Assembly: GCF_020089865.1 (NCBI RefSeq)
Contig: NZ_JAIRBM010000031.1
Location: 1-32,432 of the forward strand
DNA: 32,432 nt
Direction of reading: 5' to 3'
Source: Microvirga puerhi
GTDB lineage: Bacteria > Pseudomonadota > Alphaproteobacteria > Rhizobiales > Beijerinckiaceae
Of this stretch, positions 8,504 through 16,490 are shown one piece after another. Position numbers and translations under genes: made by a program. Position 1 is the first letter of the stretch. Every line of letters begins with the position of its first letter. The notes below the pieces were generated by a model, which worked only from the letters and a program-made list of their open reading frames with translations, made no database searches and had not been told where the DNA came from.

Positions 8504-8538
8504 AAACGGGCCGGCCGGATGCGCGGGCGGCCCGTTTT
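8504..8538 (+). terminator. Hairpin terminator or attenuator after the binding-protein gene
   Basis: A perfect 10-bp stem, AAACGGGCCG paired with CGGCCCGTTT, has a 14-base loop and ends in a short T run. It begins 7 bases after the stop codon. Such hairpins between a binding-protein gene and its transporter genes usually stabilise the upstream mRNA or lower downstream expression, giving excess binding protein. Confidence 0.65.
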
Positions 8539-8558
8539 GCAGCACCGAGGAGCGTGCC

Positions 8559-8843
8559 TTGCCAGGCTATCTGATTTTCGAAATCGACATTACCGACCCG
8601 GCCGCCTATGCGCATTACCGAGATGTGGCGGGACCAATCCTCGCGGCCGGAGGCGGTCGCTTCGTCTTGTCGAGCGAAAACATCGAGCCGCTTGAAGGGG
8701 ATTGGCTGCCAGCTTCGCTGTCCGTCGTCGAGTTCCCGAGTGCTGCGGTGGCCCGCGAGTTCTACTATTCCGACGATTATCAGAAGGTCATTGAGTTGCG
8801 GAAAATCTCCTCACGTGCTCGCGGGATTCTCCTCGCAACCTGA
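8559..8843 (+). CDS. Small DUF1330-family protein
   Basis: A 94-residue protein of the DUF1330 dimeric alpha-beta barrel family, recognised by PGYLIFEIDITDPAAYAHYRDVAGP (shown in part), the GGGRFVL turn, VVEFPSAAVAREFYYSDDYQ and the closing arginine-rich segment. The start is a TTG at 8559 behind a GAGGAG ribosome-binding site with 6-nt spacing; no in-frame ATG precedes the conserved N-terminus. The function of the family is not established. Members often sit in catabolic operons and look like small ligand-binding or monooxygenase-like folds. It lies between the binding-protein gene and the transporter ATPase, so it shares their regulation. Confidence 0.8.
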   Translation: MPGYLIFEIDITDPAAYAHYRDVAGPILAAGGGRFVLSSENIEPLEGDWLPASLSVVEFPSAAVAREFYYSDDYQKVIELRKISSRARGILLAT

Positions 8844-8893
8844 CCCAGACCTTCGCTAGGCCTCGATGAGTTGGATAACATGGAGAGAGCGTT

Positions 8894-9664
8894 TTGCATA
8901 AGAACGCGCTACAGGATGATTACATCATTGAGGCGGAGGGGCTAACGAAAACCTTTTCCGGTTTCTCGGCTGTCCGTAACGTCAATTTGAAGGTTCGGCG
9001 CCATTCAATTCACGCTCTGATCGGGCCGAATGGAGCAGGAAAGACCACGACCTTCAACCTGATTACCAAGTTCTTGTCTCCAACGGCCGGATGCATCCGG
9101 TTCAACGGAGAGGACATCACGGCTCTCCGTCCGGCTGACGTCGCGCTCAAGGGAATCATCCGATCATTTCAGATTTCTGCCGTGTTTCCGCGGATGACAG
9201 TGGGTGAGAACGTTGAAATCGCCCTTCAGCGGCCGCTCGGATGCTCGTACCACTTTTGGCAATCGGAGCGCAGCTTGGGCAATCTTACGGAGCGGGTCGA
9301 TCAGCTTCTCGACGCCGTCGGGCTTCTCGGCTATCGGAACCGGCCAGCCGCCGGGCTCTCCTATGGCCGCAAGCGCGCTCTCGAGATTGCGACGACGCTC
9401 GCGCTCGACCCCGAGATGATGCTCCTCGACGAGCCAATGTCTGGCCTCGGACACGAGGATGTCGAGCGGATCTCGGAGCTCATCCGCAAGGTCGCGGCAC
9501 AGCGCACAATCCTCATGGTTGAGCACAACCTTTCGGTCGTTGCGGCGCTGTCGGACAACATCACTGTTCTCGCTGCAGGACAGGTTCTCTCAGAGGGACC
9601 TTATTCGGTCGTATCGCAGGATCCGCGAGTGGTGGAAGCTTATATCGGAAGCGTCGATGAGTAA
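8894..9664 (+). CDS. livG: ABC transporter ATP-binding protein, LivG type
   Basis: A 256-residue ATPase of the branched-chain amino acid transporter class. Walker A is GPNGAGKTT at residues 44-52, the signature is LSYGRKR near residues 155-161, and Walker B is MMLLDEP near 175-181, followed by the switch histidine in VEHN. The signature differs slightly from the usual LSYGQQR. The start is a TTG at 8894 preceded by GGAGAGAG, since no ATG in this frame lies before the conserved start of the domain. It overlaps the next gene by 8 bases, so translation is coupled. It energises the permease encoded downstream. Confidence 0.9.
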   Translation: MHKNALQDDYIIEAEGLTKTFSGFSAVRNVNLKVRRHSIHALIGPNGAGKTTTFNLITKFLSPTAGCIRFNGEDITALRPADVALKGIIRSFQISAVFPRMTVGENVEIALQRPLGCSYHFWQSERSLGNLTERVDQLLDAVGLLGYRNRPAAGLSYGRKRALEIATTLALDPEMMLLDEPMSGLGHEDVERISELIRKVAAQRTILMVEHNLSVVAALSDNITVLAAGQVLSEGPYSVVSQDPRVVEAYIGSVDE

Positions 9665-10376
9665 GCTCGAGAACAACGGCGCCATTTTGACCGTGGCAGA
9701 TCTCCATGCCTGGTATGGCGAGAGCAAGGCCCTGCATGGAATGAATTTCCATGTGAAGCCGGGTGAACTCGTGACGTTGTTGGGGCGCAACGGCGCAGGC
9801 AAGACCACCGCGCTCCGCAGCATCATGGGCCTTGTTCGCCGAAAGAGTGGAGCGATTCGCTTCGCCGACGAAGAACTGTCACACAGACCCGCTGAATTCA
9901 TCGCTCGGAGAGGCATCGCCTATTGTCCGGAAGAGCGTGGAATCTTCGCGAGTTTGAGCGTCGGCGAGAATCTCGAGCTTCCCCCCGTGATTGCGACGGG
10001 CGGAATGCCAATTGACGAAATCTTTGCGCTCTTTCCCAACCTGAAGCGGCGCTGGTCCAGCCAGGGAACAAAGCTGTCGGGCGGCGAACAGCAGATGCTG
10101 GCAATTGCCCGAATCTTGCGCACGGGAGCGAAATTCCTGCTGCTAGACGAGCCGACCGAAGGCTTGGCACCCGTGATCGTGCAACAGATTGCCGCAGTGA
10201 TCCAGCGGCTTAAGGAACAGGGCTACACGCTTCTCATGGTGGAGCAGAACTTCCGCTTCGCGGCAAAGCTCGCAGATCGATACTGCGTCGTCGAGCATGG
10301 CCGGGTCGTCGAAACTTTCCGGCGTGACGAACTCGACGCTGCAACCCACAAGATTGAAGTCTATCTCGGAGTATAG
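9657..10376 (+). CDS. livF: ABC transporter ATP-binding protein, LivF type
   Basis: A 239-residue second ATPase of the transporter. Walker A is GRNGAGKTT (residues 43-51), the signature is LSGGEQQ (140-146) and Walker B is LLLDEPTEGL (161-170). The Q-loop to signature stretch with PEERGIFASLSVGENL is the hallmark of LivF. The ATG at 9657 overlaps the end of livG by 8 bases; the frame is open further upstream but only inside livG. It forms a heterodimer with LivG under the fused permease. The pair is placed as in classical liv operons. Confidence 0.93.
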   Translation: MSKLENNGAILTVADLHAWYGESKALHGMNFHVKPGELVTLLGRNGAGKTTALRSIMGLVRRKSGAIRFADEELSHRPAEFIARRGIAYCPEERGIFASLSVGENLELPPVIATGGMPIDEIFALFPNLKRRWSSQGTKLSGGEQQMLAIARILRTGAKFLLLDEPTEGLAPVIVQQIAAVIQRLKEQGYTLLMVEQNFRFAAKLADRYCVVEHGRVVETFRRDELDAATHKIEVYLGV

Positions 10377-10380
10377 CGTC

Positions 10381-12351
10381 ATGACCGATTTGCTTGGCGT
10401 TCCGCCGGCCCTGCTCTTCGGCCAGCTTCTCGTCGGCCTCATCAACGGCTCGTTCTACGCGATGATGAGCCTTGGAGTGGCGATCATTTTCGGCATGTTG
10501 CGCATCGGAAACTTCGTTCACGGCGCGCAATACATGCTGGGTGCATTCGGGGCTTGGTATCTATTGCGTCTACCGGAGCTGCTTCCAGGACTTGGCCTGC
10601 CCTCACTCGGATATTGGTGGGCATTCTTTATCGTGCCCGTTGTGGTCGGCATGATCGGTGCGCTCATGGAGCGCCTGTTCATTCGGCGCGTCTATGATCT
10701 CGAACATGCCTATGGGCTCCTGCTCACCGTCGGCCTCGCCATGGTGATTGAAGGCTTGTTCAATGTTGCTTATGGCGCGGCGGGACAGACCTATGGCGTC
10801 CCGGATGCTCTTAAGGGCGGTATCAACCTCGGCTTCATGTTTCTGCCGATCTATCGCGCCTGGGTCATCGGCGCCGCCCTGGTCATCTGCTTCGGAGCAT
10901 GGTTCGTCATTGAGCGCACCAAGTTAGGGTCATACCTTCGTGCGGCGACCGAGAATCCCGACCTCGTCCGGGCTTTCGGGATCAACGTCCCCCGAATGCT
11001 GATGCTCACTTACGCCTTCGGCGTGGGGCTTGCTGGTCTCGCAGGTGTTATGGCAGCGCCGATCTATCAGGTCAGCCCGCAAATGGGGCAGAGCATTATC
11101 GTCACTATCTTCGCAGTCGTGGTGATCGGTGGCATGGGATCTATCTTCGGGGCGATCGTGAGTGGCTTGATGCTAGGCCTGATTGAAGGACTCACCAAGG
11201 TCTTCTATCCGGAAGCCTCGACGACTGTGATCTTCATCATCATGACCATTGTCCTCGTTTTCAGGCCAGCGGGCCTGTTCGGACGCGAGACAAGCAGCCA
11301 CACGGTCGCGGATCTGTCATCGGGCCGTGTCGGCAGTATTCTCGAGAATAGTCGCCTGTGGCTATTGATTCTCGCCGTGATCGGCGCCGCGCTTCCATTC
11401 GTCGTCTATCCGATCTTCGGGATGAAGATTCTCTGCCTGGCTCTGTTCGCCTGCGCGTACAATCTTATCTTCGGGTACGTGGGACTCCTAGCCTTCGGTC
11501 ATGCGGCTTTCTACGGAAGTGCCGCCTATGTCACGGCTCATGCGGCTACAGCCTGGGGCCTGCCGCCGGAGATCAGCATTTTCCTGGGCATCTGTGTTTC
11601 GACCATGATCGGTGCTCTCTTCGGATGGCTCGCCATTCGGCGGCAGGGTCTCTATTTTGCGATGATCACCCTGGCGCTCGCGCAGATTGTGTATTTCTAT
11701 GCCGTGCAGTCTGGCTGGACGCATGGCGAGGACGGCATTCAATCCGTTCCACGTGGGAGGCTGTTCGGGTTTATCGATCTGAACAATTCGCTCAATATGT
11801 ATTACGTGACCCTTGCGGTTTTCCTGGCCGGATTCGCCTTCGTCAACCGGATCGTCCGCTCGCCCTTCGGACGAACTTTGAAATCGATCCGGGAAAACGA
11901 GCCGCGTGCGATTTCACTCGGGTATCACGCTGATCGATTCAAACTTATTGCGTTCATTCTTTCGGCGATGCTGTCCGGTGTAGCGGGATCAATGAAAGCC
12001 ATCATATTCCAACTTGCGTCCCTCGCTGACGTCTTTTTTATGACCTCGGCCGATGTGCTCCTAATGACGCTCATTGGAGGCGTCGGGACGATGCTGGGTC
12101 CAGTGGTCGGTGCGACGATCGTTGCCGTCCTGCAGCGCGAGTTCGCCTCCTTCGGAGCCTGGGTTGTCGCCATGCAGGGAGCGATCTTCGTCCTGTGCGT
12201 CCTTTTCCTGCGCAAGGGCGTGATCGGAACCTTGGAGGAGTTCCTGTCAAACCGCGAGGAGCGCAGGCATTCGGCCTTGGACGAAATCAAGCCGATGGAC
12301 AGGTCGCCGCTTTCCCAGACTGCTGAAGCAGATGCTGGAGGTGTGCGATGA
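10381..12351 (+). CDS. Fused ABC permease (LivH-LivM in one polypeptide)
   Basis: A 656-residue inner-membrane protein containing both permease subunits of a Liv-type transporter. Residues 1 to about 300 match LivH (GLINGSFYAMMSLGVAIIFGMLRIGNF at the start in family form, VIGGMGSIFGAIVSGLMLG near 260). Residues from about 325 match LivM (ILCLALFACAYNLIFGYVGLL, the FAYVNR-like loop before SPFGRTLKSIRENEPRA, LIGGVGTMLGPVVGA). A charged linker of about 25 residues (GRETSSHTVADLSSGRVGS) joins them. Two separate genes are usual, and fusions occur in some proteobacteria. I see no internal stop or frameshift. The start at 10381 is 4 bases after the livF stop. The last codons overlap the next gene (ATGA). 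Confidence 0.93.
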   Translation: MTDLLGVPPALLFGQLLVGLINGSFYAMMSLGVAIIFGMLRIGNFVHGAQYMLGAFGAWYLLRLPELLPGLGLPSLGYWWAFFIVPVVVGMIGALMERLFIRRVYDLEHAYGLLLTVGLAMVIEGLFNVAYGAAGQTYGVPDALKGGINLGFMFLPIYRAWVIGAALVICFGAWFVIERTKLGSYLRAATENPDLVRAFGINVPRMLMLTYAFGVGLAGLAGVMAAPIYQVSPQMGQSIIVTIFAVVVIGGMGSIFGAIVSGLMLGLIEGLTKVFYPEASTTVIFIIMTIVLVFRPAGLFGRETSSHTVADLSSGRVGSILENSRLWLLILAVIGAALPFVVYPIFGMKILCLALFACAYNLIFGYVGLLAFGHAAFYGSAAYVTAHAATAWGLPPEISIFLGICVSTMIGALFGWLAIRRQGLYFAMITLALAQIVYFYAVQSGWTHGEDGIQSVPRGRLFGFIDLNNSLNMYYVTLAVFLAGFAFVNRIVRSPFGRTLKSIRENEPRAISLGYHADRFKLIAFILSAMLSGVAGSMKAIIFQLASLADVFFMTSADVLLMTLIGGVGTMLGPVVGATIVAVLQREFASFGAWVVAMQGAIFVLCVLFLRKGVIGTLEEFLSNREERRHSALDEIKPMDRSPLSQTAEADAGGVR

Positions 12352-13106
12352 CCTCGGCGCTTCTCATCGGAATGGGGCCGGGGCTGGGCCGATCTCTTGT
12401 GCGAACCTTTGCTCTCGATGGCCACAAAGTTTCCTTTGTTGGCCGGCGCGCGGAGGAGATCGCAAGGCATCAGGCTGATCTTCGCGCGGAGGGGTTGGAC
12501 GTCACCGGTTATGCAGGCGACGCGGGAGAGCCCGAGGTGATGGATCGCATCCATGGGGAGGTCGCGCAAAAGAACGGACCGCCCGACGTGTTGATCTACA
12601 ATGCGGCCGTCATCGAGCCCTCTCGTTTTGTCACGTGCTCCGGGATGGGGGAGGTGAAGTACGGGACAGCGCCCGGTTGGGCGTCCCTTGGGGAGCCGGC
12701 GACGCGTGAGTATGTCCTGAAAACACTCAACACCAATGTTGTGGGAGCCCTCCATGCGGTCCAGTCCGTCGCCCCGGCCATGATCGAGCGCGGCGCAGGT
12801 ACAATTCTTCTCACGGGCGGTGTCCTAGCATTTGGCCCCTGGCTTGAATGGGGACCGACCTCGCTGGGCAAGGCGGCGCTACGCAGCCTCGGTCTGTCCC
12901 TCGACAAGGAACTGAGGCCCGCCGGAATTCATGTCTGTACCATCGCCATCCACGGAACGATGCAAGCCGGCACACTCTATGATCATGATCTCGTCGCGCA
13001 AGCCTATCTCGGGCTTCATCACATGGTCCCGGAGGAATGGCGACCCGAGTTCCACTTCCGCCCCGATGACGCGGGCGCGGACCCTGATTCTCCGGAGGCG
13101 AGATGA
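12348..13106 (+). CDS. Divergent short-chain dehydrogenase (SDR) lacking the catalytic tyrosine
   Basis: A 252-residue Rossmann-fold SDR. The nucleotide-binding motif is GMGPGLG at residues 8-14 and NAA is at 85-87. In the catalytic segment the usual YxxxK reads TSLGK (Thr171, Lys175), so the tyrosine is missing. As far as I recall, a subgroup of SDRs with GPGLG and a WAS-type segment shows the same change, so this may be a family trait and not damage. Oxidoreductase activity is therefore uncertain. The start overlaps the permease stop by 4 bases and the stop overlaps the next SDR by 4 bases, giving tight coupling in the transporter unit. Confidence 0.8.
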   Translation: MTSALLIGMGPGLGRSLVRTFALDGHKVSFVGRRAEEIARHQADLRAEGLDVTGYAGDAGEPEVMDRIHGEVAQKNGPPDVLIYNAAVIEPSRFVTCSGMGEVKYGTAPGWASLGEPATREYVLKTLNTNVVGALHAVQSVAPAMIERGAGTILLTGGVLAFGPWLEWGPTSLGKAALRSLGLSLDKELRPAGIHVCTIAIHGTMQAGTLYDHDLVAQAYLGLHHMVPEEWRPEFHFRPDDAGADPDSPEAR

Positions 13107-13887
13107 TGCCTCAACTGAGGCTCGATGGGCGAAAGGCTCTCATCACAGGCGGAGCCGGCGGGATCGGTGAGGCAGCGGCGAAGCTCCTCCATGAATTGGG
13201 CGCGGACGTCGTCATTGCCGATGTTGACCAGGGAAGGCCGCGGGCGCAATGGCTCGAATCGGTGCGAAGGCTGTCGCTGTTGGCGATGTGTCGGATCATC
13301 GGGACAGCGAGCGGATGGTGGCAGAGGCCGTCAAGGCTCTCGGCGGCCTTGACCTAGCCTTCAACGCGGCCGGAATTGGCGACGATCTCGTTCCAGTTCA
13401 TGCGCAGAGTCCGGAACGATGGCAACGCATCGTCGACGTCAACCTGAGGGGAACCTACCTTATGTGCCGGGCAGCGGCACAGGTGATGCTTGAAGCGAGG
13501 ACAGGTGGATCGATCGTCAATGTGTCGTCGATTGTTGGCCTCGGCGGTTTTCCCAGGCGTTCAGCCTATGCTGCCGCGAAGGCGGGAATCATCCATCTCA
13601 CCCGCACACTGGCCTGCGAATGGGGGTCTACGGGAATCCGCGTCAACTGCATTGCTCCCGCGTACATGCTCACCCCCATGGTACAGGCACTCCTTGAGCG
13701 CAAGGCTTTCGATCAGGCTGTCCTGGAGAGGAGGACCCCGCTTGGGCGCTTCGCTCGGACGGAGGAAATGGCCACGACGGTAGCTTTCCTTCTCTCTGAC
13801 TGGGCTTCGTACGTCACGGGAACCGTAGTGCCGGTTGATGGGGGGTGGAGCGCCTTTGGCGCTGCAGGAGATGCAGCCCCAGTATGA
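13103..13887 (+). pseudogene. SDR-family oxidoreductase, interrupted by a -1 frameshift
   Basis: Two overlapping frames together encode one typical SDR of about 260 residues. The first frame gives MMPQLRLDGRKALITGGAGGIGEAAAKLLHE and continues to VIADVDQG at about 13234. The second frame then supplies GAKAVAVGDVSDH, NAAG, NVSSIVG, the catalytic YAAAK and the C-terminal PVDGGWS. Adding one G to the GGG run at 13231-13233 would join them as DQGKAAGAMARIG without a break. This may be a true loss of one base or a sequencing error in a G run. The GGGAAGG stretch is a poor -1 slippery site, so programmed shifting is unlikely. If real, the gene is dead and one of the other five SDRs may cover its step. 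It ends 4 bases from the convergent acyl-CoA synthetase gene. Confidence 0.85.
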
Positions 13888-13891
13888 GCCG

Positions 13892-15427
13892 TCACCGCCG
13901 GCGATAAGCATCCAGCCGGTTCTCATGAAGTGCTGCCACGAGTTCGCGCTTGCGGATCTTCGCCGCTTCGATGGGCATATCGTCGATGAAGTGAATGGCA
14001 CGCGGCACCTTATAGGCTGCGAGATGTTCCCGGCAATAGAGCGCGATATCTGCCTCATCAGCCGTCTGGTCGAATGATCTGACGACGACGGCCACAGGGA
14101 TTTCACCCTTGCTGTCGTCTCGGATTCCAACCACGGCGCACATCGCGACGGCCGGATGTTGATAGAGCAGAGTCTCTATTTCCAGCGGATAGATGTTATG
14201 ACCGCCGGTGATGATCACATCCTTCTTGCGGTCGACAATGAAGAGATATCCGTCTTCGTCCAGGTAACCGAGATCGCCCGATTTCCAGCCGCCTCCGGAG
14301 AAAGCCTCCTGGGTTGCCTTTTCGTCCTGCCAATAGCCTTTGGCGATGCAGTCGCCTTCGATAATGACCTCGCCGATTTCGCCCTGCGGAAGGCTCCGGC
14401 CTTCGTCGTTGACGATAGAAATGCGCGAACTCCCCACGGGAAGCCCGGCCGATCCCGGCTTTCGGACGCCGATCGTCGGTTCCATGACGCTTTGGCCTGA
14501 ACTTTCTGTCGATCCATAAACCTGAGTGACCCGCGCGCCGCTCAGTTCTTCGAACCGGCGGATCACCGGTTGCGGCACGGGTGAGCCGCCGGTGGTGCAA
14601 ACCCGCAGCGACGAAATGTCGTGACGGGCAGGATCGAAGGCATTGACGATGTAGACATACATCGTGGGCGTACCGCCGAAATAAGTGGCTCGGTATTGCG
14701 CGATGTCGGTGAGGACTCTCTCTGTGTCCCAGCGTTCATGAAGGACAATGGTGCCGCCGGTATAGAGGCAGAGGTTGAGAGTTACGGTGAGGCCGAAATT
14801 CGTGAAAAGCGGCACCGCACACAGATAGGTCTCTGTCCCGAAGCGGGTTCGGTGGGATACCATCATGTCCCGAAGGGTCGAGCACTGGTTGAAATGGGTC
14901 TGCGCTGTTCCCTTGGGAGTTCCAGTGGTTCCCGAGGTGAAGAAGAGAGCTGCGACATCGTCCATTGCGCAAGTCGCGTCAGCGAATGTCTCCGGCGCTG
15001 AAGCGATCAAGACTTCGAGATCATTCTCAGATCCATCTCCCGAGGCGACGAAGGTGCGTAGAGAAGGAAACTCGTCCTTAATTTCGGAAAAATAGGGCCA
15101 GGTCGTCGCGTCGGCGACAAGGGCTGCCATTCCTGCTTGGTTGACGATTTTCCTCAATTCGCTGTGGCGAAACATGGCACTGACCGGCGCGGGGATCGCA
15201 CCAAGGCGCTGGCAGGCCCAGAAGCCGATTGCCATGAGAGGCGTGCTCGGGAGATAGAGCCCAACCCGGTCGCCTTGTTTGATCCCTTGGGAGGCTAGGA
15301 CGTTCGCAAGCCGCGCCGTGCGCATGGAGAACTCGGAATAAGTTAAGCGTTCCTGGTCCGTCACGATGAAGGCGCGATCCGCGAGGAGGCGCGCGTTACG
15401 CGCGAGCATCTGGCTCAGGATTTCCAT
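13892..15427 (-). CDS. Acyl-CoA synthetase (AMP-forming, class I adenylate-forming enzyme)
   Basis: A 511-residue ATP-dependent acid:CoA ligase, of the size of FadD3-type and medium-chain acid ligases. The P-loop FFTSGTTGTPKG is at about residues 162-173, YGSTE follows near 310, the hinge region has SGDLGYLDEDGYLFIVDRKKD, and the C-terminal catalytic lysine is Lys490 (EAAKIRKREL). It would activate the imported carboxylic acid to its CoA ester, the entry step for all downstream enzymes. In the actinobacterial pathway this is done by FadD3 on HIP; orthology is not provable here. The gene lies behind the SDR at 16294-15527 and also has its own copy of the shared motif 72 bases upstream. Confidence 0.92.
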   Translation of the reverse strand: MEILSQMLARNARLLADRAFIVTDQERLTYSEFSMRTARLANVLASQGIKQGDRVGLYLPSTPLMAIGFWACQRLGAIPAPVSAMFRHSELRKIVNQAGMAALVADATTWPYFSEIKDEFPSLRTFVASGDGSENDLEVLIASAPETFADATCAMDDVAALFFTSGTTGTPKGTAQTHFNQCSTLRDMMVSHRTRFGTETYLCAVPLFTNFGLTVTLNLCLYTGGTIVLHERWDTERVLTDIAQYRATYFGGTPTMYVYIVNAFDPARHDISSLRVCTTGGSPVPQPVIRRFEELSGARVTQVYGSTESSGQSVMEPTIGVRKPGSAGLPVGSSRISIVNDEGRSLPQGEIGEVIIEGDCIAKGYWQDEKATQEAFSGGGWKSGDLGYLDEDGYLFIVDRKKDVIITGGHNIYPLEIETLLYQHPAVAMCAVVGIRDDSKGEIPVAVVVRSFDQTADEADIALYCREHLAAYKVPRAIHFIDDMPIEAAKIRKRELVAALHENRLDAYRRR

Positions 15428-15498
15428 CAGAGATATCCACTATCAGGCGTTCTGGAGATTGTTTTCGAGCATGAAGATGTGCCGGCCGCAAGCTTGCA

Positions 15499-15514
15499 TC
15501 GTCTCAAGGGACTA
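15499..15514 (-). promoter_or_regulatory. Shared 16-bp palindromic motif, copy 3
   Basis: Read on the minus strand the sequence is TAGTCCCTTGAGACGA, followed by TG. It lies in the 99-base gap between the SDR gene and the acyl-CoA synthetase gene, about 71 bases before the synthetase start. The location suggests an additional promoter for the synthetase. Confidence 0.65.
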
Positions 15515-15526
15515 GGCGCGGTCTCG

Positions 15527-16294
15527 TCAAGAGATCAGGATCCCGCTGTCCACGGGCAGCTTTTGTCCAGTAAGGCGGCGTGACTCGTCGGAAGCGAGGT
15601 AGAGCGCGGCATAAGCTACGTCGAGGGGATCGGCGATGCCGAGGAGATACGCATCCCACTGAGCCTTCAAATGCGGCTCGCGCTCGTAGAAGCCGAGGAC
15701 ACGGTCCGTGCCAACCGCGCCCGGGATTACCGTGTTCACGCGGATCCTGTCCTTGGCGAATTCCACCGCCATGGAACGGGTGAGCGCGACCACTCCACCC
15801 TTCGCCGCCGTATAAGCATCGCGGTTTGGGATTCCCATCTCCGCGACGATGGAGGCGGAATTGATGATCGCTCCCCCACCAGAACGACGCATCAAGGGGA
15901 TGGCATGCCGACAGCAGAGCCAGGTGCCGAAAAGATCGAGCTTCAGGCAGCGCCAGAATTCCTCGTACGGCGCCTCGGTGACGGGACCATCGGCTGAGGT
16001 CGATCCACCCGCATTATTGTAGAGGATGTCTAGGCGGCCGAAACGTTCTTCCACGCTCAAGAAGGACGCGGCTACGCTATCCGGATTCGTCACATCGGTC
16101 GGAATGAAAACAGCAGTCTGTCCAGCGTCGGTGATCTCGCGCGCAATCATCTCACCCTTCACACTGTTGCGTCCCGCGATCACGACCGATGCCCCCTCCT
16201 TCGCGAAAAGGCGCGCAGCGACCTCGCCGATCCCGCCCGTGGCCCCAGTGATGAGTGCGATCTTGCCTGCCAAACGACCTGACACCTGATCCAC
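15527..16294 (-). CDS. Short-chain dehydrogenase/reductase (SDR)
   Basis: A 255-residue classical SDR with TGATGGIG at residues 16-23, NNAG at 93-96, a serine in INSAS near 146-148 and the catalytic YTAAK (Tyr161, Lys165). It ends LPVDSGILIS. The probable role is NAD(P)-dependent oxidation of a hydroxyacyl-CoA or ring alcohol. It is the first gene of a minus-strand unit, divergent from the reductase gene at 16491. A shared-motif copy lies 51 bases before its start. The acyl-CoA synthetase gene follows after 99 bases. The substrate cannot be named. Confidence 0.88.
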   Translation of the reverse strand: MDQVSGRLAGKIALITGATGGIGEVAARLFAKEGASVVIAGRNSVKGEMIAREITDAGQTAVFIPTDVTNPDSVAASFLSVEERFGRLDILYNNAGGSTSADGPVTEAPYEEFWRCLKLDLFGTWLCCRHAIPLMRRSGGGAIINSASIVAEMGIPNRDAYTAAKGGVVALTRSMAVEFAKDRIRVNTVIPGAVGTDRVLGFYEREPHLKAQWDAYLLGIADPLDVAYAALYLASDESRRLTGQKLPVDSGILIS

Positions 16295-16345
16295 GCTGAC
16301 CTCCCTGATATGACAGGCAGACTTGCGTATGGGGCAACTGAATCA

Positions 16346-16361
16346 ACGTCCAAAGAGACTA
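16346..16361 (-). promoter_or_regulatory. Shared 16-bp palindromic motif, copy 4
   Basis: Read on the minus strand the sequence is TAGTCTCTTTGGACGT, with one change from consensus at the last base. It ends 51 bases before the SDR start at 16294 and is oriented toward that gene. It forms an inverted pair with copy 5, 47 bp away centre to centre. Confidence 0.65.
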
Positions 16362-16392
16362 TCCGGGACGAAACTCGGGTGGACAGTTCCGT

Positions 16393-16408
16393 TAGTCTCA
16401 TTGGACGA
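16393..16408 (+). promoter_or_regulatory. Shared 16-bp palindromic motif, copy 5
   Basis: The sequence is TAGTCTCATTGGACGA, preceded by CCGT and followed by TG. It ends 82 bases before the reductase start at 16491, toward which it is oriented. Together with copy 4 it makes a symmetrical divergent control region. Confidence 0.7.
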
Positions 16409-16490
16409 TGTTGGCTTGAGCCATATGGGGCAATTCCTAGAGCTGTCAGAGCTATTTCAGGGCGACGGTAAGAGGGATCGGCCTTTCACG

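Noticed and set aside
13231..13237. Programmed -1 frameshift at GGGAAGG in the SDR gene
   Set aside because: The heptamer does not follow the X XXY YYZ rule and no stimulatory structure is evident; a lost G is simpler.
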